Shown one piece after another: positions 7,235 to 14,651 of a DNA stretch of 32,723 nt. Each line of letters starts with the position of its first letter. Within the stretch, counting starts at the first letter, position 1. Origin of the DNA: Hydrogenophaga sp. (GTDB taxonomy: Bacteria > Pseudomonadota > Gammaproteobacteria > Burkholderiales > Burkholderiaceae_C). The DNA lies in the NCBI RefSeq assembly GCF_018780075.1, contig NZ_JADMKB010000013.1:1-32723 (forward strand). The letters are read 5' to 3'. Both the position numbers and the translations under genes were made by a program. The notes beneath the pieces were generated by a model, which was given only the letters and a program-made list of their open reading frames with translations, was not told the origin of the DNA and did no database searches.

Positions 7235-8491
7235 TCACCCCCGTGAGTACGCCAGCCCCGAGGCCACGCCGCCAAACAGGTCGCCCTCGATCAGCGGCAC
7301 GCTCGGGAACGCCGCGCGCAGCGTCTCTTGAAACGGCCGCAGCGCCGACGAACCGCCGGTGAGGTAGACCGCGTCGAGCTGGTGATCGCGCAGGCCGGCG
7401 CGCTGCACGCACTCGCGCGCGCAGGCCACGGTGCGGGCCAGCAGGTCGTCCAGGTGCTCGTGCAGCGCGGCAACGCCCAGGGGCGCGGTCAGCGCGGCCT
7501 CAACGATGGAGAGGTCCACGGTGGTGTCGGCGTCGGTCATCGAGCAGCGGATCTTGGCCAGCTCGACCTCGTGCGCGATGTGGTGGCCGTGTTTCTCGCG
7601 CAGCACGCGCATCAGCCGCTCGTGCAGGCGCGGGTCGCTGTAGTTGACGCGCAGCGCCTGCGCCTGGCTGATGGCGCGTGGCACATAGAGCCACTGGATC
7701 AGGTGCCAGGTCGAAAGGTCGAAGAACACGCGGCTGGGCACCTCGCGCCCCTGCGGGCCGAGCTGGCGGTAGCCCAGCAGCGGCATCACCTGCTCCAGGC
7801 TGAGGCGGTGGTCGAAGTCGGTGCCACCGATGTGCACACCGGTGGTGGCGAGCACGTCGCCCGAGCGGTCGGCCAGCGCCATGCGCTGTGGGCCCAGGCG
7901 CACCACGGTGAAGTCGGAGGTGCCGCCACCGATGTCCACGATCAGCACCATGGATTCGCGGTCCAGCCGGCGCTCGTGGTCGAGCGCGGCGGCGATGGGT
8001 TCGAGCTGGAAGCTCACCTCGCGAAAGCCGGCCGCCTGCGCGGCGTCCAGCAACGAAGCCTGGGCCATGGCGTCGCGCTCGGCGTCGTCGTCCACGAAGT
8101 GCACCGGCCGGCCCATCACCACGCGCTCGGGCGCACTGCCCAGCGCCTGCGTGGCGCGCTCGCGCAGCTCGACCAGGAAGGTGGTCACGATCTCCAGGAA
8201 GCTGATCGAGCGGTGGTTGACCTCGGTGCTCTCGTTGATGAGCGGGCTGCCCAGCAGGCTCTTGAGCGAGCGCAGCAGCCGGCCCTCGGTGCCGGCGAGG
8301 TACTGCGCCACCGCGTCGCGGCCGAAGTGGGTGAGGTGGTCTTCGGCGTTGAAGAACACGGCGGTGGGCATGGAGACGGCGTCGCCTTCCAGCGGGATGA
8401 GGCGAGAGAGGCCGTTGGGTGACGCCCAGGACATGGCGGAGTTGGACGTGCCGAAGTCGATGCCGAGGGTGCCGGCGGGGTGTTTTTGCAT
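7235..8491 (-). CDS. YegD-like Hsp70-family ATPase
   Basis: This is an Hsp70/actin-fold protein of 418 residues, near the 450 of E. coli YegD and far shorter than DnaK. The ATP-site motifs are intact: phosphate-1 GIDFGTSNS (residues 10-18), phosphate-2 VDIGGGTSDF (185-194), connect-1 EPIAAAL (164-170) and an adenosine motif TGGSSALRPF near the C-terminus. It lacks the DnaK substrate-binding and lid domains, so it may be an atypical chaperone or a nucleotide-dependent scaffold. The start is an ATG at 8491. It stands alone, with the IclR gene 84 bases upstream on the same strand and the YeiH gene converging on its 3' end. Its cellular client is not known. Confidence 0.9.
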   Translation of the reverse strand: MQKHPAGTLGIDFGTSNSAMSWASPNGLSRLIPLEGDAVSMPTAVFFNAEDHLTHFGRDAVAQYLAGTEGRLLRSLKSLLGSPLINESTEVNHRSISFLEIVTTFLVELRERATQALGSAPERVVMGRPVHFVDDDAERDAMAQASLLDAAQAAGFREVSFQLEPIAAALDHERRLDRESMVLIVDIGGGTSDFTVVRLGPQRMALADRSGDVLATTGVHIGGTDFDHRLSLEQVMPLLGYRQLGPQGREVPSRVFFDLSTWHLIQWLYVPRAISQAQALRVNYSDPRLHERLMRVLREKHGHHIAHEVELAKIRCSMTDADTTVDLSIVEAALTAPLGVAALHEHLDDLLARTVACARECVQRAGLRDHQLDAVYLTGGSSALRPFQETLRAAFPSVPLIEGDLFGGVASGLAYSRG

Positions 8492-8575
8492 GGAGGGAGA
8501 AGGGAAAGGGAGGCGGACGGGGCTGGGCCCGGGCGCACACGGGGGAGCGGCATTCTCCCACCTCGCGGAAGGCGC

Positions 8576-9367
8576 TCAGCCCTTGCCCAGCGGAGGCCGC
8601 CCAAACAGGCTGCTGGTGTTGCAGATCGGCCCCAGTTCGGCGGCCGCGGCCAGCAGGTCGGGCGCCATCTCGTGCATGCGCGCGGGGGTCAGGCGCATGC
8701 GCGGGCCGGCCACGCTGATCACGCCGATGGCCTCGCCCCGGCGCAGCACCGGCACCGCGATGGCGCTCATGCCCGGCGCGAACAGCTCGTCGATCACGGC
8801 GTAGCCGCGCACCCGCGCCGCGTGCAGGAAACCGAGCAGGGCTTTCACCGTGGTGGGGGCCTTGGGGCCGTACTCGGCGGGCTCGCCGAAGCCCTGCTGC
8901 GACACCAGCGCCAGCGCGCGCTCGTCGCTCATGGACAGCAGCCAGGCGTGGCCCGATGCGGTGCACGAGAGGCGCGCGTCCTGCCCCATGTCGGGGTCGT
9001 AGCGCAGGCCCTTGCGCAGGCCCTGCGCCTTGGCGATCCAGGTCAGGCGGTCGCCGTCCACGATGGACAGTCGCACCAGCTCGCCCGTGCGCTGCGCCAG
9101 CCGTTCCAGCAGCGGCTCGGCGATGTCCACGATGCCCGCGCCACTGAGGTAGCCCAGCCCGAGCGAGACGATCTTGGTGGTCAGCAGGTAGTCGCCCTGG
9201 GCGCGCGCCTGGCGCACGTAGCCGCGCGCCTGCAGCGCGGCGAGCAGGCGGTGGCAGGCGCTCAGCGGCATCTCCAGCTCGGCCGCCAGCGAGGCCAGGG
9301 GCACGCCGTCGGGGTGGGCGGCCAGGTGTTCGATCAGGGCGAGACCGCGGTCGAGGGCAAGGCTCAT
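8576..9367 (-). CDS. IclR family transcriptional regulator
   Basis: A 263-residue regulator with an N-terminal winged helix (LASLAAELEMPLSACHRLLA, about residues 24-43) and a C-terminal IclR effector domain. The domain includes RLSCTASGHAWLLSM and the late segment VPVLRRGEAIGVISVAG. IclR proteins in betaproteobacteria commonly control aromatic or hydroaromatic catabolism. The gene is divergent from the TRAP binding protein at 9490 across 122 bases that hold two TTTC-N7-GAAA palindromes, so it probably controls that gene and itself. The ligand is likely the same molecule bound by the TRAP protein, perhaps a quinate/shikimate relative given the dehydroquinase further on. Confidence 0.92.
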   Translation of the reverse strand: MSLALDRGLALIEHLAAHPDGVPLASLAAELEMPLSACHRLLAALQARGYVRQARAQGDYLLTTKIVSLGLGYLSGAGIVDIAEPLLERLAQRTGELVRLSIVDGDRLTWIAKAQGLRKGLRYDPDMGQDARLSCTASGHAWLLSMSDERALALVSQQGFGEPAEYGPKAPTTVKALLGFLHAARVRGYAVIDELFAPGMSAIAVPVLRRGEAIGVISVAGPRMRLTPARMHEMAPDLLAAAAELGPICNTSSLFGRPPLGKG

Positions 9368-9376
9368 GGGTGGTGA

Positions 9377-9417
9377 TTTCGCATTAAGAAATTGGTTTCC
9401 AGTCGAGAAAGACTTTC
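9377..9417. promoter_or_regulatory. Probable IclR operator: two TTTC-N7-GAAA palindromes
   Basis: TTTC-N7-GAAA occurs at 9377-9391 and again at 9396-9410, 19 bp apart. The last GAAA also begins GAAAGACTTTC (9407-9417). They begin 10 bases upstream of the IclR start codon, where binding would block its expression, and about 70-110 bases upstream of the divergent TRAP gene. The assignment to the neighbouring IclR protein is by position and symmetry. Confidence 0.55.
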
Positions 9418-9489
9418 TGGTCGGGCTCCAAGAATACGCCCAACGGTCCGCAGCACGCTGGCCGCCTTCACCCCCAACAAGGAGACACC

Positions 9490-10494
9490 ATGCGAACCCT
9501 CTTCACCACCGCCCTGCTCACCACGGCCTTGCTGGCCAGCGGCGCACTGCACGCCCAGGACGTGCAGGAGCGCATCATCAAGTTCGGCCACCTCAACAAC
9601 ACCGACCACCCGGTGAGCCTGGGTGTCAAACGGTTTGCCGAGCTGGTGGCCACCAAGAGCGGCGGCAAGCTCAAGGTGCAGGAGTTCCCCTCGTCCACGC
9701 TGGGCAACGAGCTGCAGCAGCAGGCCGCGCTGCAAGGCGGCGTGCAGGAGATGACGGCGCCGGCCACCACCTCGCTCGCCGGCATCGTCAAGGAGTTCGG
9801 TCTGATCGACTTCCCGTTCGCCGTGTCCAGCTTCGCGCAGGCCGATGCCCTGCTCGACGGCCCGTTTGGCCAGGCGCTGATCGCCAAGTTGCCCGAAAAA
9901 GGCCTGGTGGCACTGGGCTACTGGGACCTGGGTTTCCGCAACGTGACCAACAGCAAACGCGCCATCACCAAGCCCGAAGACTTCGAGGGCCTGAAGCTGC
10001 GCGTGATCCCCAACCCGGTGTTCCTGGAGACCTTCAAGGCGCTCAAGGCCAACCCCGTGCCCATGGCGTTCGGCGAGCTGTACGGCGCGCTGGAGGCCAA
10101 GGCCGTGGACGGGCAGGAGAACCCCTTCTCGGTGATCCTCTCGAACAAGTTCTACGAGGTGCAGAAGCACGTGAGCGCGACCAACCACGTGTACGCGGCC
10201 AACATCATGCTGGTGAGCAAGCGTTTCTGGGACAAGCTCTCGGCCACCGAGCAGCGCATCCTGACCGAGGCCGCGCACGAGTCGCAGGGTCACCAGCGCC
10301 AGGCCAGCCGCGCCGCGGCGCAGAAGGCGGTGGGTGAGCTGCAGGCCAAGGGCATGCAGTACAACGAGGTGAGCCCGGCCGAGCAACGCCGCATCGGCCA
10401 GATGGTCAAGCCCGTGACCGACAGGATGGCCGCCAGCTACGACCCCGAACTCGTCAAGCTCTACCAGTCCGAGCTGGCACGCACCGCCCGCTGA
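9490..10494 (+). CDS. TRAP transporter DctP-type solute-binding protein (orphan)
   Basis: A 334-residue periplasmic binding protein with a signal peptide of about 22 residues (cleavage after LHA). The DctP family core is clear: the segment LKLRVIPNP holds Arg171, the residue that normally pairs with the ligand carboxylate, followed by AVDGQENPFSVI. AAGGAGA precedes the ATG at 9490. No DctQ or DctM lies beside it, so it must share membrane subunits from elsewhere, possibly those at 25958-27793. It closely resembles the binding protein at 24864 over the ligand-site region (LRVIPNP, DGQENP-SVI-SNKF-EVQKH), so both may bind related hydroxy acids. It is followed by a hairpin repeat and a dehydroquinase. 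Confidence 0.93.
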   Translation: MRTLFTTALLTTALLASGALHAQDVQERIIKFGHLNNTDHPVSLGVKRFAELVATKSGGKLKVQEFPSSTLGNELQQQAALQGGVQEMTAPATTSLAGIVKEFGLIDFPFAVSSFAQADALLDGPFGQALIAKLPEKGLVALGYWDLGFRNVTNSKRAITKPEDFEGLKLRVIPNPVFLETFKALKANPVPMAFGELYGALEAKAVDGQENPFSVILSNKFYEVQKHVSATNHVYAANIMLVSKRFWDKLSATEQRILTEAAHESQGHQRQASRAAAQKAVGELQAKGMQYNEVSPAEQRRIGQMVKPVTDRMAASYDPELVKLYQSELARTAR

Positions 10495-10510
10495 ACTGAA
10501 AAACCCCCGC

Positions 10511-10571
10511 GCCGCCTGCGGCGTCACCCCCTCAAGGGGGCGCCAGCAGCGGCCCGGCAAAGCCGGTTCCG
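10511..10571 (+). repeat. REP-like multi-hairpin repeat, copy 1
   Basis: Three short hairpins lie in a row: GCCGC-CT-GCGGC (10511-10522), CCCCC-TCAA-GGGGG (10527-10540) and CCGGC-AAA-GCCGG (10554-10566), ending in TTCCGCG. The last two modules recur, in reverse orientation, at 24781-24829 with near-identical sequence. The element lies between the TRAP gene and the dehydroquinase and could act as a terminator, although it has no T tract. Confidence 0.8.
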
Positions 10572-10652
10572 CGCTGGCCCTGGCCAGTAGCGCGTGTCAC
10601 GCGCCGCCGTTGACGCGACGGACCCTGAATCAACGCATTTGAAAGCCCGCTC

Positions 10653-11084
10653 ATGAACATCCTCGTCCTGCACGGCCCGAACCTCAACCTGTTCGGCCGC
10701 CGCGAACCCCACATCTACGGCACCACCACGCTGGCCCAGATCAACGAGAGCCTGGAGGCGCTGGCCGCCGAGCTGGGCGTGAACCTGGAGATCCTGCAGT
10801 CCAACCACGAGGGCGTGCTGATCGACAAGCTGCACGAGCGCATCGACACCGCTCAGGGCGCGCTGATCAACCCCGCCGGCCTCACGCAGCACGGTGTGCC
10901 GCTGCACGACGCGATCAAGGCCATGCCCTTCCCGGTGATCGAGGTGCACCTCTCCAACATCGCGGCGCGCGAGCCCTGGCGCGCGCACTCCATCATCTCG
11001 CCCGCGGTGCGCGGCACGGTGCAGGGCCTGGGCTGGCGCTCTTACACCACGGCCCTGCGCGGGCTGGTGGATCTGCTGCGCTGA
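10653..11084 (+). CDS. aroQ: Type II 3-dehydroquinate dehydratase, divergent copy
   Basis: A 143-residue type II dehydroquinase, which interconverts 3-dehydroquinate and 3-dehydroshikimate and normally forms a dodecamer. Family landmarks are present: GPNLNLFGRREP, the lid Tyr22, Asn73, His99 in VHLSN and Arg106/Arg110 in AAREPWR. One landmark is altered: the usual THTS (present in the copy at 23133) reads TQHG here, so the substrate-contacting His is Gln79. That may change affinity or substrate. It lies downstream of the orphan TRAP binding protein but is separated from it by 158 bases with a hairpin repeat, so co-transcription is uncertain. Quinate or dehydroquinate catabolism is a more likely role than essential aromatic biosynthesis. 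Confidence 0.9.
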   Translation: MNILVLHGPNLNLFGRREPHIYGTTTLAQINESLEALAAELGVNLEILQSNHEGVLIDKLHERIDTAQGALINPAGLTQHGVPLHDAIKAMPFPVIEVHLSNIAAREPWRAHSIISPAVRGTVQGLGWRSYTTALRGLVDLLR

Positions 11085-11109
11085 CCGGGCGGTGGTCTGA
11101 AACGGAACA

Positions 11110-11138
11110 CCTTGTCCCCACAGCGACGTAGGACAAGG
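11110..11138. promoter_or_regulatory. 8-bp inverted repeat upstream of iorA-like gene
   Basis: CCTTGTCC at 11110-11117 pairs exactly with GGACAAGG at 11131-11138 across a 13-base loop. It sits 26 bases after the dehydroquinase stop and 100 bases before the next start codon. It could be a terminator stem, but no T tract follows, or a regulator site. TACATT at 11173-11178 is a possible -10 downstream of it. Confidence 0.4.
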
Positions 11139-11238
11139 GTTTCCCCACCCGGGCACCGCCGGTCGGGATCGCTACATTGGCGAACGACCTGATGCGGAGA
11201 ACGCCCAGGCGCACCCCATAACCAGGAGACAGACCACC

Positions 11239-11706
11239 ATGCAGAACCTGACCGTCAACGGTCGGGCCGCGTCCATCGACGCCGAGCCCGACATGCCCTT
11301 GCTCTGGGCCATCCGCGAAGACCTCAAGCTGACCGGCACCAAGTTCGGTTGTGGCATGGCGCTGTGCGGCGCCTGCACGGTTCACCTCGACGGCGTGCCC
11401 GTGCGCTCCTGCTCCACGCCGCTCTCTGCGGCTGCGGGCAAGAAGGTGATCACCATCGAAGCCATGGGCGCCAGCAAGGCCGGCAAGGCGGTGCAGGCCG
11501 CCTGGGTCAAGCACGACGTGCCGCAGTGCGGCTACTGCCAGAGCGGTCAGATCATGAGCGCCACCGCGCTGCTGGCGGCCAACGCCAAGCCCAGCGACAA
11601 GGACATCGACGAGGCCATGAGCGGCAACATCTGCCGCTGCGGCACCTACAACCAGATCAAGGCCGCCATCAAGGACGCCGCGGTCGCACTCAGCAAGGCG
11701 GCCTGA
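11239..11706 (+). CDS. [2Fe-2S] subunit of a molybdenum hydroxylase (IorA-like)
   Basis: This is the small electron-transfer subunit of a xanthine oxidase family enzyme, 155 residues. The plant-ferredoxin-type cluster ligands are Cys38, Cys43, Cys46 and Cys58 (CGMALCGAC, then C). The second, all-helical cluster uses Cys97 and Cys100 (CGYC) with Cys132 and Cys134 (CRC). All eight cysteines are in place. An AGGAG site precedes the ATG. The gene is followed two bases later by the molybdopterin subunit, so the two are co-translated. The order small-large with no FAD subunit matches isoquinoline 1-oxidoreductase and related aldehyde or N-heterocycle oxidoreductases that pass electrons to cytochromes. 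The substrate is unknown. Confidence 0.93.
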   Translation: MQNLTVNGRAASIDAEPDMPLLWAIREDLKLTGTKFGCGMALCGACTVHLDGVPVRSCSTPLSAAAGKKVITIEAMGASKAGKAVQAAWVKHDVPQCGYCQSGQIMSATALLAANAKPSDKDIDEAMSGNICRCGTYNQIKAAIKDAAVALSKAA

Positions 11707-11708
11707 TC

Positions 11709-13856
11709 ATGAACACCCCCCACACCCTCGACATTGACACCCCCTCGGGCACCACGCGCCGTGGTTTCCTGGCCGGCGCGGGCGCCGCGCTCGTGGTCGG
11801 CTTCACGCTGCCGCAGGCCGGCCGCGCGCTCGCCGCCGAGGCCAGCTTCTCGCCCAACGCCTGGCTGCGCATCACCCCCGACAACCGCATCACCGTGATC
11901 TGCGGCTCGGCCGAAATGGGGCAGGGCGTGTTGACCGCCATCCCGCAACTCATGGCCGAAGAGCTGGACGCCGACTGGGCCAACGTGCGCGTGGAGCAGG
12001 CGCCCGCCAACACCGCGTTCAACAATCCCGCCTTCGGCATGCAAGCCACCGGCGGCTCGACCACGGTGCGTGGCCACTGGGACGTGATGCGCAACGCCGG
12101 CGCCACCGCGCGCGCCATGCTGGTGGCGGCCGCCGCCGAACAGTGGAAGGTGCCAGCCAGCGAATGCCGCACCGAAGCCGGCCAGGTGATCCACGGCAGC
12201 AAGAAGCTGACCTACGGCGCGCTCGCCGAAGCCGCCGCGAAGCAGAAGCCGCCCGAGAAGGTGGCACTCAAAGACCCGAAGGACTTCAAGATCGTCGGCC
12301 AGCGCAAGGCGCGCCTGGACACCGTGGGCAAGACGGACGGCTCGTCGAAATACGGCATCGACGTGGACCTGCCCGGCATGCTGGTCGCGGTGATGGCGCG
12401 CGCGCCGCTGCCCGGCGCCAAGGTGGCCAAGCTCGACGACAGCAAGGCCAAGGCGGTCAAGGGCGTGAAGCAGGTGATCAGCCTGCCCACCGGCGTGGCC
12501 GTGCTGGCCACCGGCTACTGGGCGGCGAAAAAGGGGCGCGACGCGCTGCAGGTGGACTGGGACCTCGGCCCCCACACCGGCCTGAACTCGGCCAAGGTCA
12601 CGGCCATGCTGACCGAAGCCGCTTCGGCGCCCGGCGCAGTCGCGCTGCAAACCGGTTCCGCCGATGCCAAGGGCGCCAAGACCATCGAGGCCACCTACGA
12701 GGCACCGTACCTTGCCCACGCCTGCATGGAGCCGATGAACTGCACCGCCTGGGTCAAACCCGACGGCGTGGAGATCTGGGCCGGCACGCAGAGCCAGGGC
12801 CCGGTGCAGGGCATCCTCTCGCAGGTGGCGTCGGTCGATCCGGGCAAGGTCAAGGTCAACACCATGATGCTGGGCGGGGGCTTCGGTCGCCGCTTCGCGC
12901 CCGACTTCGTGATCGACGCGACCCTGCTCTCCAAGATCAGCGGCGCACCGGTCAAGCTCATCTACACCCGCGAAGACGACATGGCCGCCGGCTTCTACCG
13001 GCCCGCCTCGGTGGCGAAATTCAGCGGTGGCCTGAGCGCCGACGGCAAGGCCACCGTGCTGAAAGTGGGCGTCGGGACGCCCTCCATCATGGCGGCCTCG
13101 GGCTTCATGAAGATCCCCGAGAACGGCGTGGACAGCTTCGCCATGGAAGGCATCAACGACCACCCTTACGACATCGCGAACCAGCGCATCGATTACGGCC
13201 GCAAGGAGCCGGGGCCCAACGTGTGGTTCTGGCGCTCGGTCGGCCACTCGCAGAACATCTTCTTCATGGAGGGCTTCATCGACGAGATGGCCGCCGCCGC
13301 CGGCAAGGACCCCTACGAGTTCCGCCGCGCCCTGCTCGACAAGCAGCCGCGCTACAAGCAGGTGCTTGAGGTGGCGGCGCAGAAGGCCGGCTGGGGCAAG
13401 CCGCTGCCGGCGGGCGTGTTCCGAGGCATCGCGGTGGCGCAGAGCTTCGGCAGCTACGTGGCCGAGGTGGTCGAGGTTTCGGTCAATGCCGACGGCAGCC
13501 CCAAGGTGCACCGCGTGGTCGCGGCCGTGGACTGCGGCATGACGGTCAACCCCGCCATCATCGAACGCCAGATCGAAGGCGGCATCGTGTTCGGCCTCAC
13601 CGCTGCGCTCTACGGCAAGATCACCCTGAAGGACGGTCGCGTCGAACAGGGCAACTTCCACGACTACCCCGTGCTGCGCCACAACGAGATGCCCAAGGTC
13701 GAGGTGCACATCGTCAAGAGCACCGAGAAGCCCGGTGGCATCGGCGAGCCGGGCACCCCGCCCATCGCGCCCGCCGTGGCCAACGCGCTGTTCGCCGCCA
13801 CCGGCAAACGCCTGCGCAGCCTGCCGTTTGACACGGAGCAGCTGAAGAAGGCCTGA
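11709..13856 (+). CDS. Molybdopterin-binding subunit of an IorB-like oxidoreductase
   Basis: A 715-residue catalytic subunit of the xanthine dehydrogenase family. It opens with a Tat signal: TTRRGFLAG (residues 15-23), a hydrophobic stretch and LAAEA. It is therefore exported folded, with its cofactor and probably with the small subunit carried along. Family segments include GSAEMGQGV, the cofactor loop GGGFGRRF and the C-terminal GGIGEPGTPPIAPAV with the catalytic Glu. The ATG at 11709 lies two bases after the small-subunit stop; reading frame upstream is an artefact. No XdhC/MocA-type maturation gene lies nearby. Isoquinoline oxidation is the family namesake, but most homologues act on unknown aldehydes or heterocycles. 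Confidence 0.93.
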   Translation: MNTPHTLDIDTPSGTTRRGFLAGAGAALVVGFTLPQAGRALAAEASFSPNAWLRITPDNRITVICGSAEMGQGVLTAIPQLMAEELDADWANVRVEQAPANTAFNNPAFGMQATGGSTTVRGHWDVMRNAGATARAMLVAAAAEQWKVPASECRTEAGQVIHGSKKLTYGALAEAAAKQKPPEKVALKDPKDFKIVGQRKARLDTVGKTDGSSKYGIDVDLPGMLVAVMARAPLPGAKVAKLDDSKAKAVKGVKQVISLPTGVAVLATGYWAAKKGRDALQVDWDLGPHTGLNSAKVTAMLTEAASAPGAVALQTGSADAKGAKTIEATYEAPYLAHACMEPMNCTAWVKPDGVEIWAGTQSQGPVQGILSQVASVDPGKVKVNTMMLGGGFGRRFAPDFVIDATLLSKISGAPVKLIYTREDDMAAGFYRPASVAKFSGGLSADGKATVLKVGVGTPSIMAASGFMKIPENGVDSFAMEGINDHPYDIANQRIDYGRKEPGPNVWFWRSVGHSQNIFFMEGFIDEMAAAAGKDPYEFRRALLDKQPRYKQVLEVAAQKAGWGKPLPAGVFRGIAVAQSFGSYVAEVVEVSVNADGSPKVHRVVAAVDCGMTVNPAIIERQIEGGIVFGLTAALYGKITLKDGRVEQGNFHDYPVLRHNEMPKVEVHIVKSTEKPGGIGEPGTPPIAPAVANALFAATGKRLRSLPFDTEQLKKA

Positions 13857-13882
13857 GGCCCGCGCCCACCACCTTGGACCGG

Positions 13883-13911
13883 CCGGGGTCCACTAAACTC
13901 AGGGACCCCGG
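13883..13911. terminator. 9-bp hairpin between the IorB-like gene and yebC
   Basis: CCGGGGTCC (13883-13891) pairs perfectly with GGACCCCGG (13903-13911) around an 11-base loop. It lies 26 bases after the stop at 13856. No T run follows, so Rho-independent termination is uncertain. The loop contains TAAACT (13894-13899), a possible -10 for the next gene, so it may instead be a regulatory site. Confidence 0.4.
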
Positions 13912-13937
13912 TCGGCACACAACACAAGGAACTCCCC

Positions 13938-14651
13938 ATGGGCGCGCAGTGGAAAGCGAAACACAAGGATCTGGCGGCCAACGCCAAGGGCCGCCTCTTC
14001 GGCAAGCTGGCCAAAGACATCATGATCGCCGCGCGGCACGGCGCCGACCCGGCGGCCAACGCGCGCTTGCGCCTGGTGATGGAGCAGGCGCGCAAGGTGT
14101 CCATGCCCAAGGACACGCTGGACCGCGCCATCAAGAAGGGCGCGGGCCTCACCGGCGAGGCCGTGCACTTTGACCACGTGATCTACGAAGGCTTCGCACC
14201 GCACCGCGTGCCGGTGATGGTGGAGTGCCTGACCGACAACGTGAACCGCGCCGCCTCCGACATGCGCGTGCTGTTCCGCAAGGGCCAGCTCGGCACCAGC
14301 GGCACGGTGTCGTGGGACTTTGACCACGTCGGCATCATCGAGGCCGAGGCCGCCGCCAAGGGGGCCGACGCCGAAGTCGCGGCCATCGAAGCCGGCGCGC
14401 AGGACTTCGAGCCCGCGGACGAAGAGGGCGTGTGCGTCTTCCTCACCGACCCGACCGACCTCGACCTGGTCAGCCGCGCGCTGCCGGCGCAGGGTTTCAC
14501 GGTGCTGTCCGCCAAGCTCGGCTACCGCCCCAAGAACCCGGTCAACCCGGCGAGCCTGAGCGCCGAGGCGCTGGAAGAGGTGGAGGCCTTTCTCGCCGCC
14601 ATCGACGAAAACGAAGACGTGCAGAACGTCTTTGCCGGGCTGGGCGGCTGA
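13938..14651 (+). CDS. YebC/PmpR family protein (divergent, YeeN-like subgroup)
   Basis: This is a 237-residue three-domain YebC-family protein. Members act as DNA-binding regulators or, as shown more recently for some, as translation factors that relieve ribosome stalling. The N-terminal domain reads [20 protein letters not shown], unlike the canonical MAGHSKW start, and then [20 protein letters not shown] and [12 protein letters not shown], which are typical. The central part keeps [24 protein letters not shown] precedes the ATG. Its stop overlaps the next start (TGATG), so translation of the phospholipase gene is coupled. A second, canonical YebC probably exists elsewhere in the genome. 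Confidence 0.88.
   Translation: MGAQWKAKHKDLAANAKGRLFGKLAKDIMIAARHGADPAANARLRLVMEQARKVSMPKDTLDRAIKKGAGLTGEAVHFDHVIYEGFAPHRVPVMVECLTDNVNRAASDMRVLFRKGQLGTSGTVSWDFDHVGIIEAEAAAKGADAEVAAIEAGAQDFEPADEEGVCVFLTDPTDLDLVSRALPAQGFTVLSAKLGYRPKNPVNPASLSAEALEEVEAFLAAIDENEDVQNVFAGLGG

Noticed and set aside
11110..11138. Rho-independent terminator for the dehydroquinase gene
   Set aside because: The stem lacks a following T tract and has a long loop, so I list it only as an inverted repeat.
11646..13709. 687-codon minus-strand frame opposite the IorB-like gene
   Set aside because: His/Arg/Gly-rich composition with no recognisable motif; it mirrors the strongly conserved molybdopterin subunit on the plus strand.
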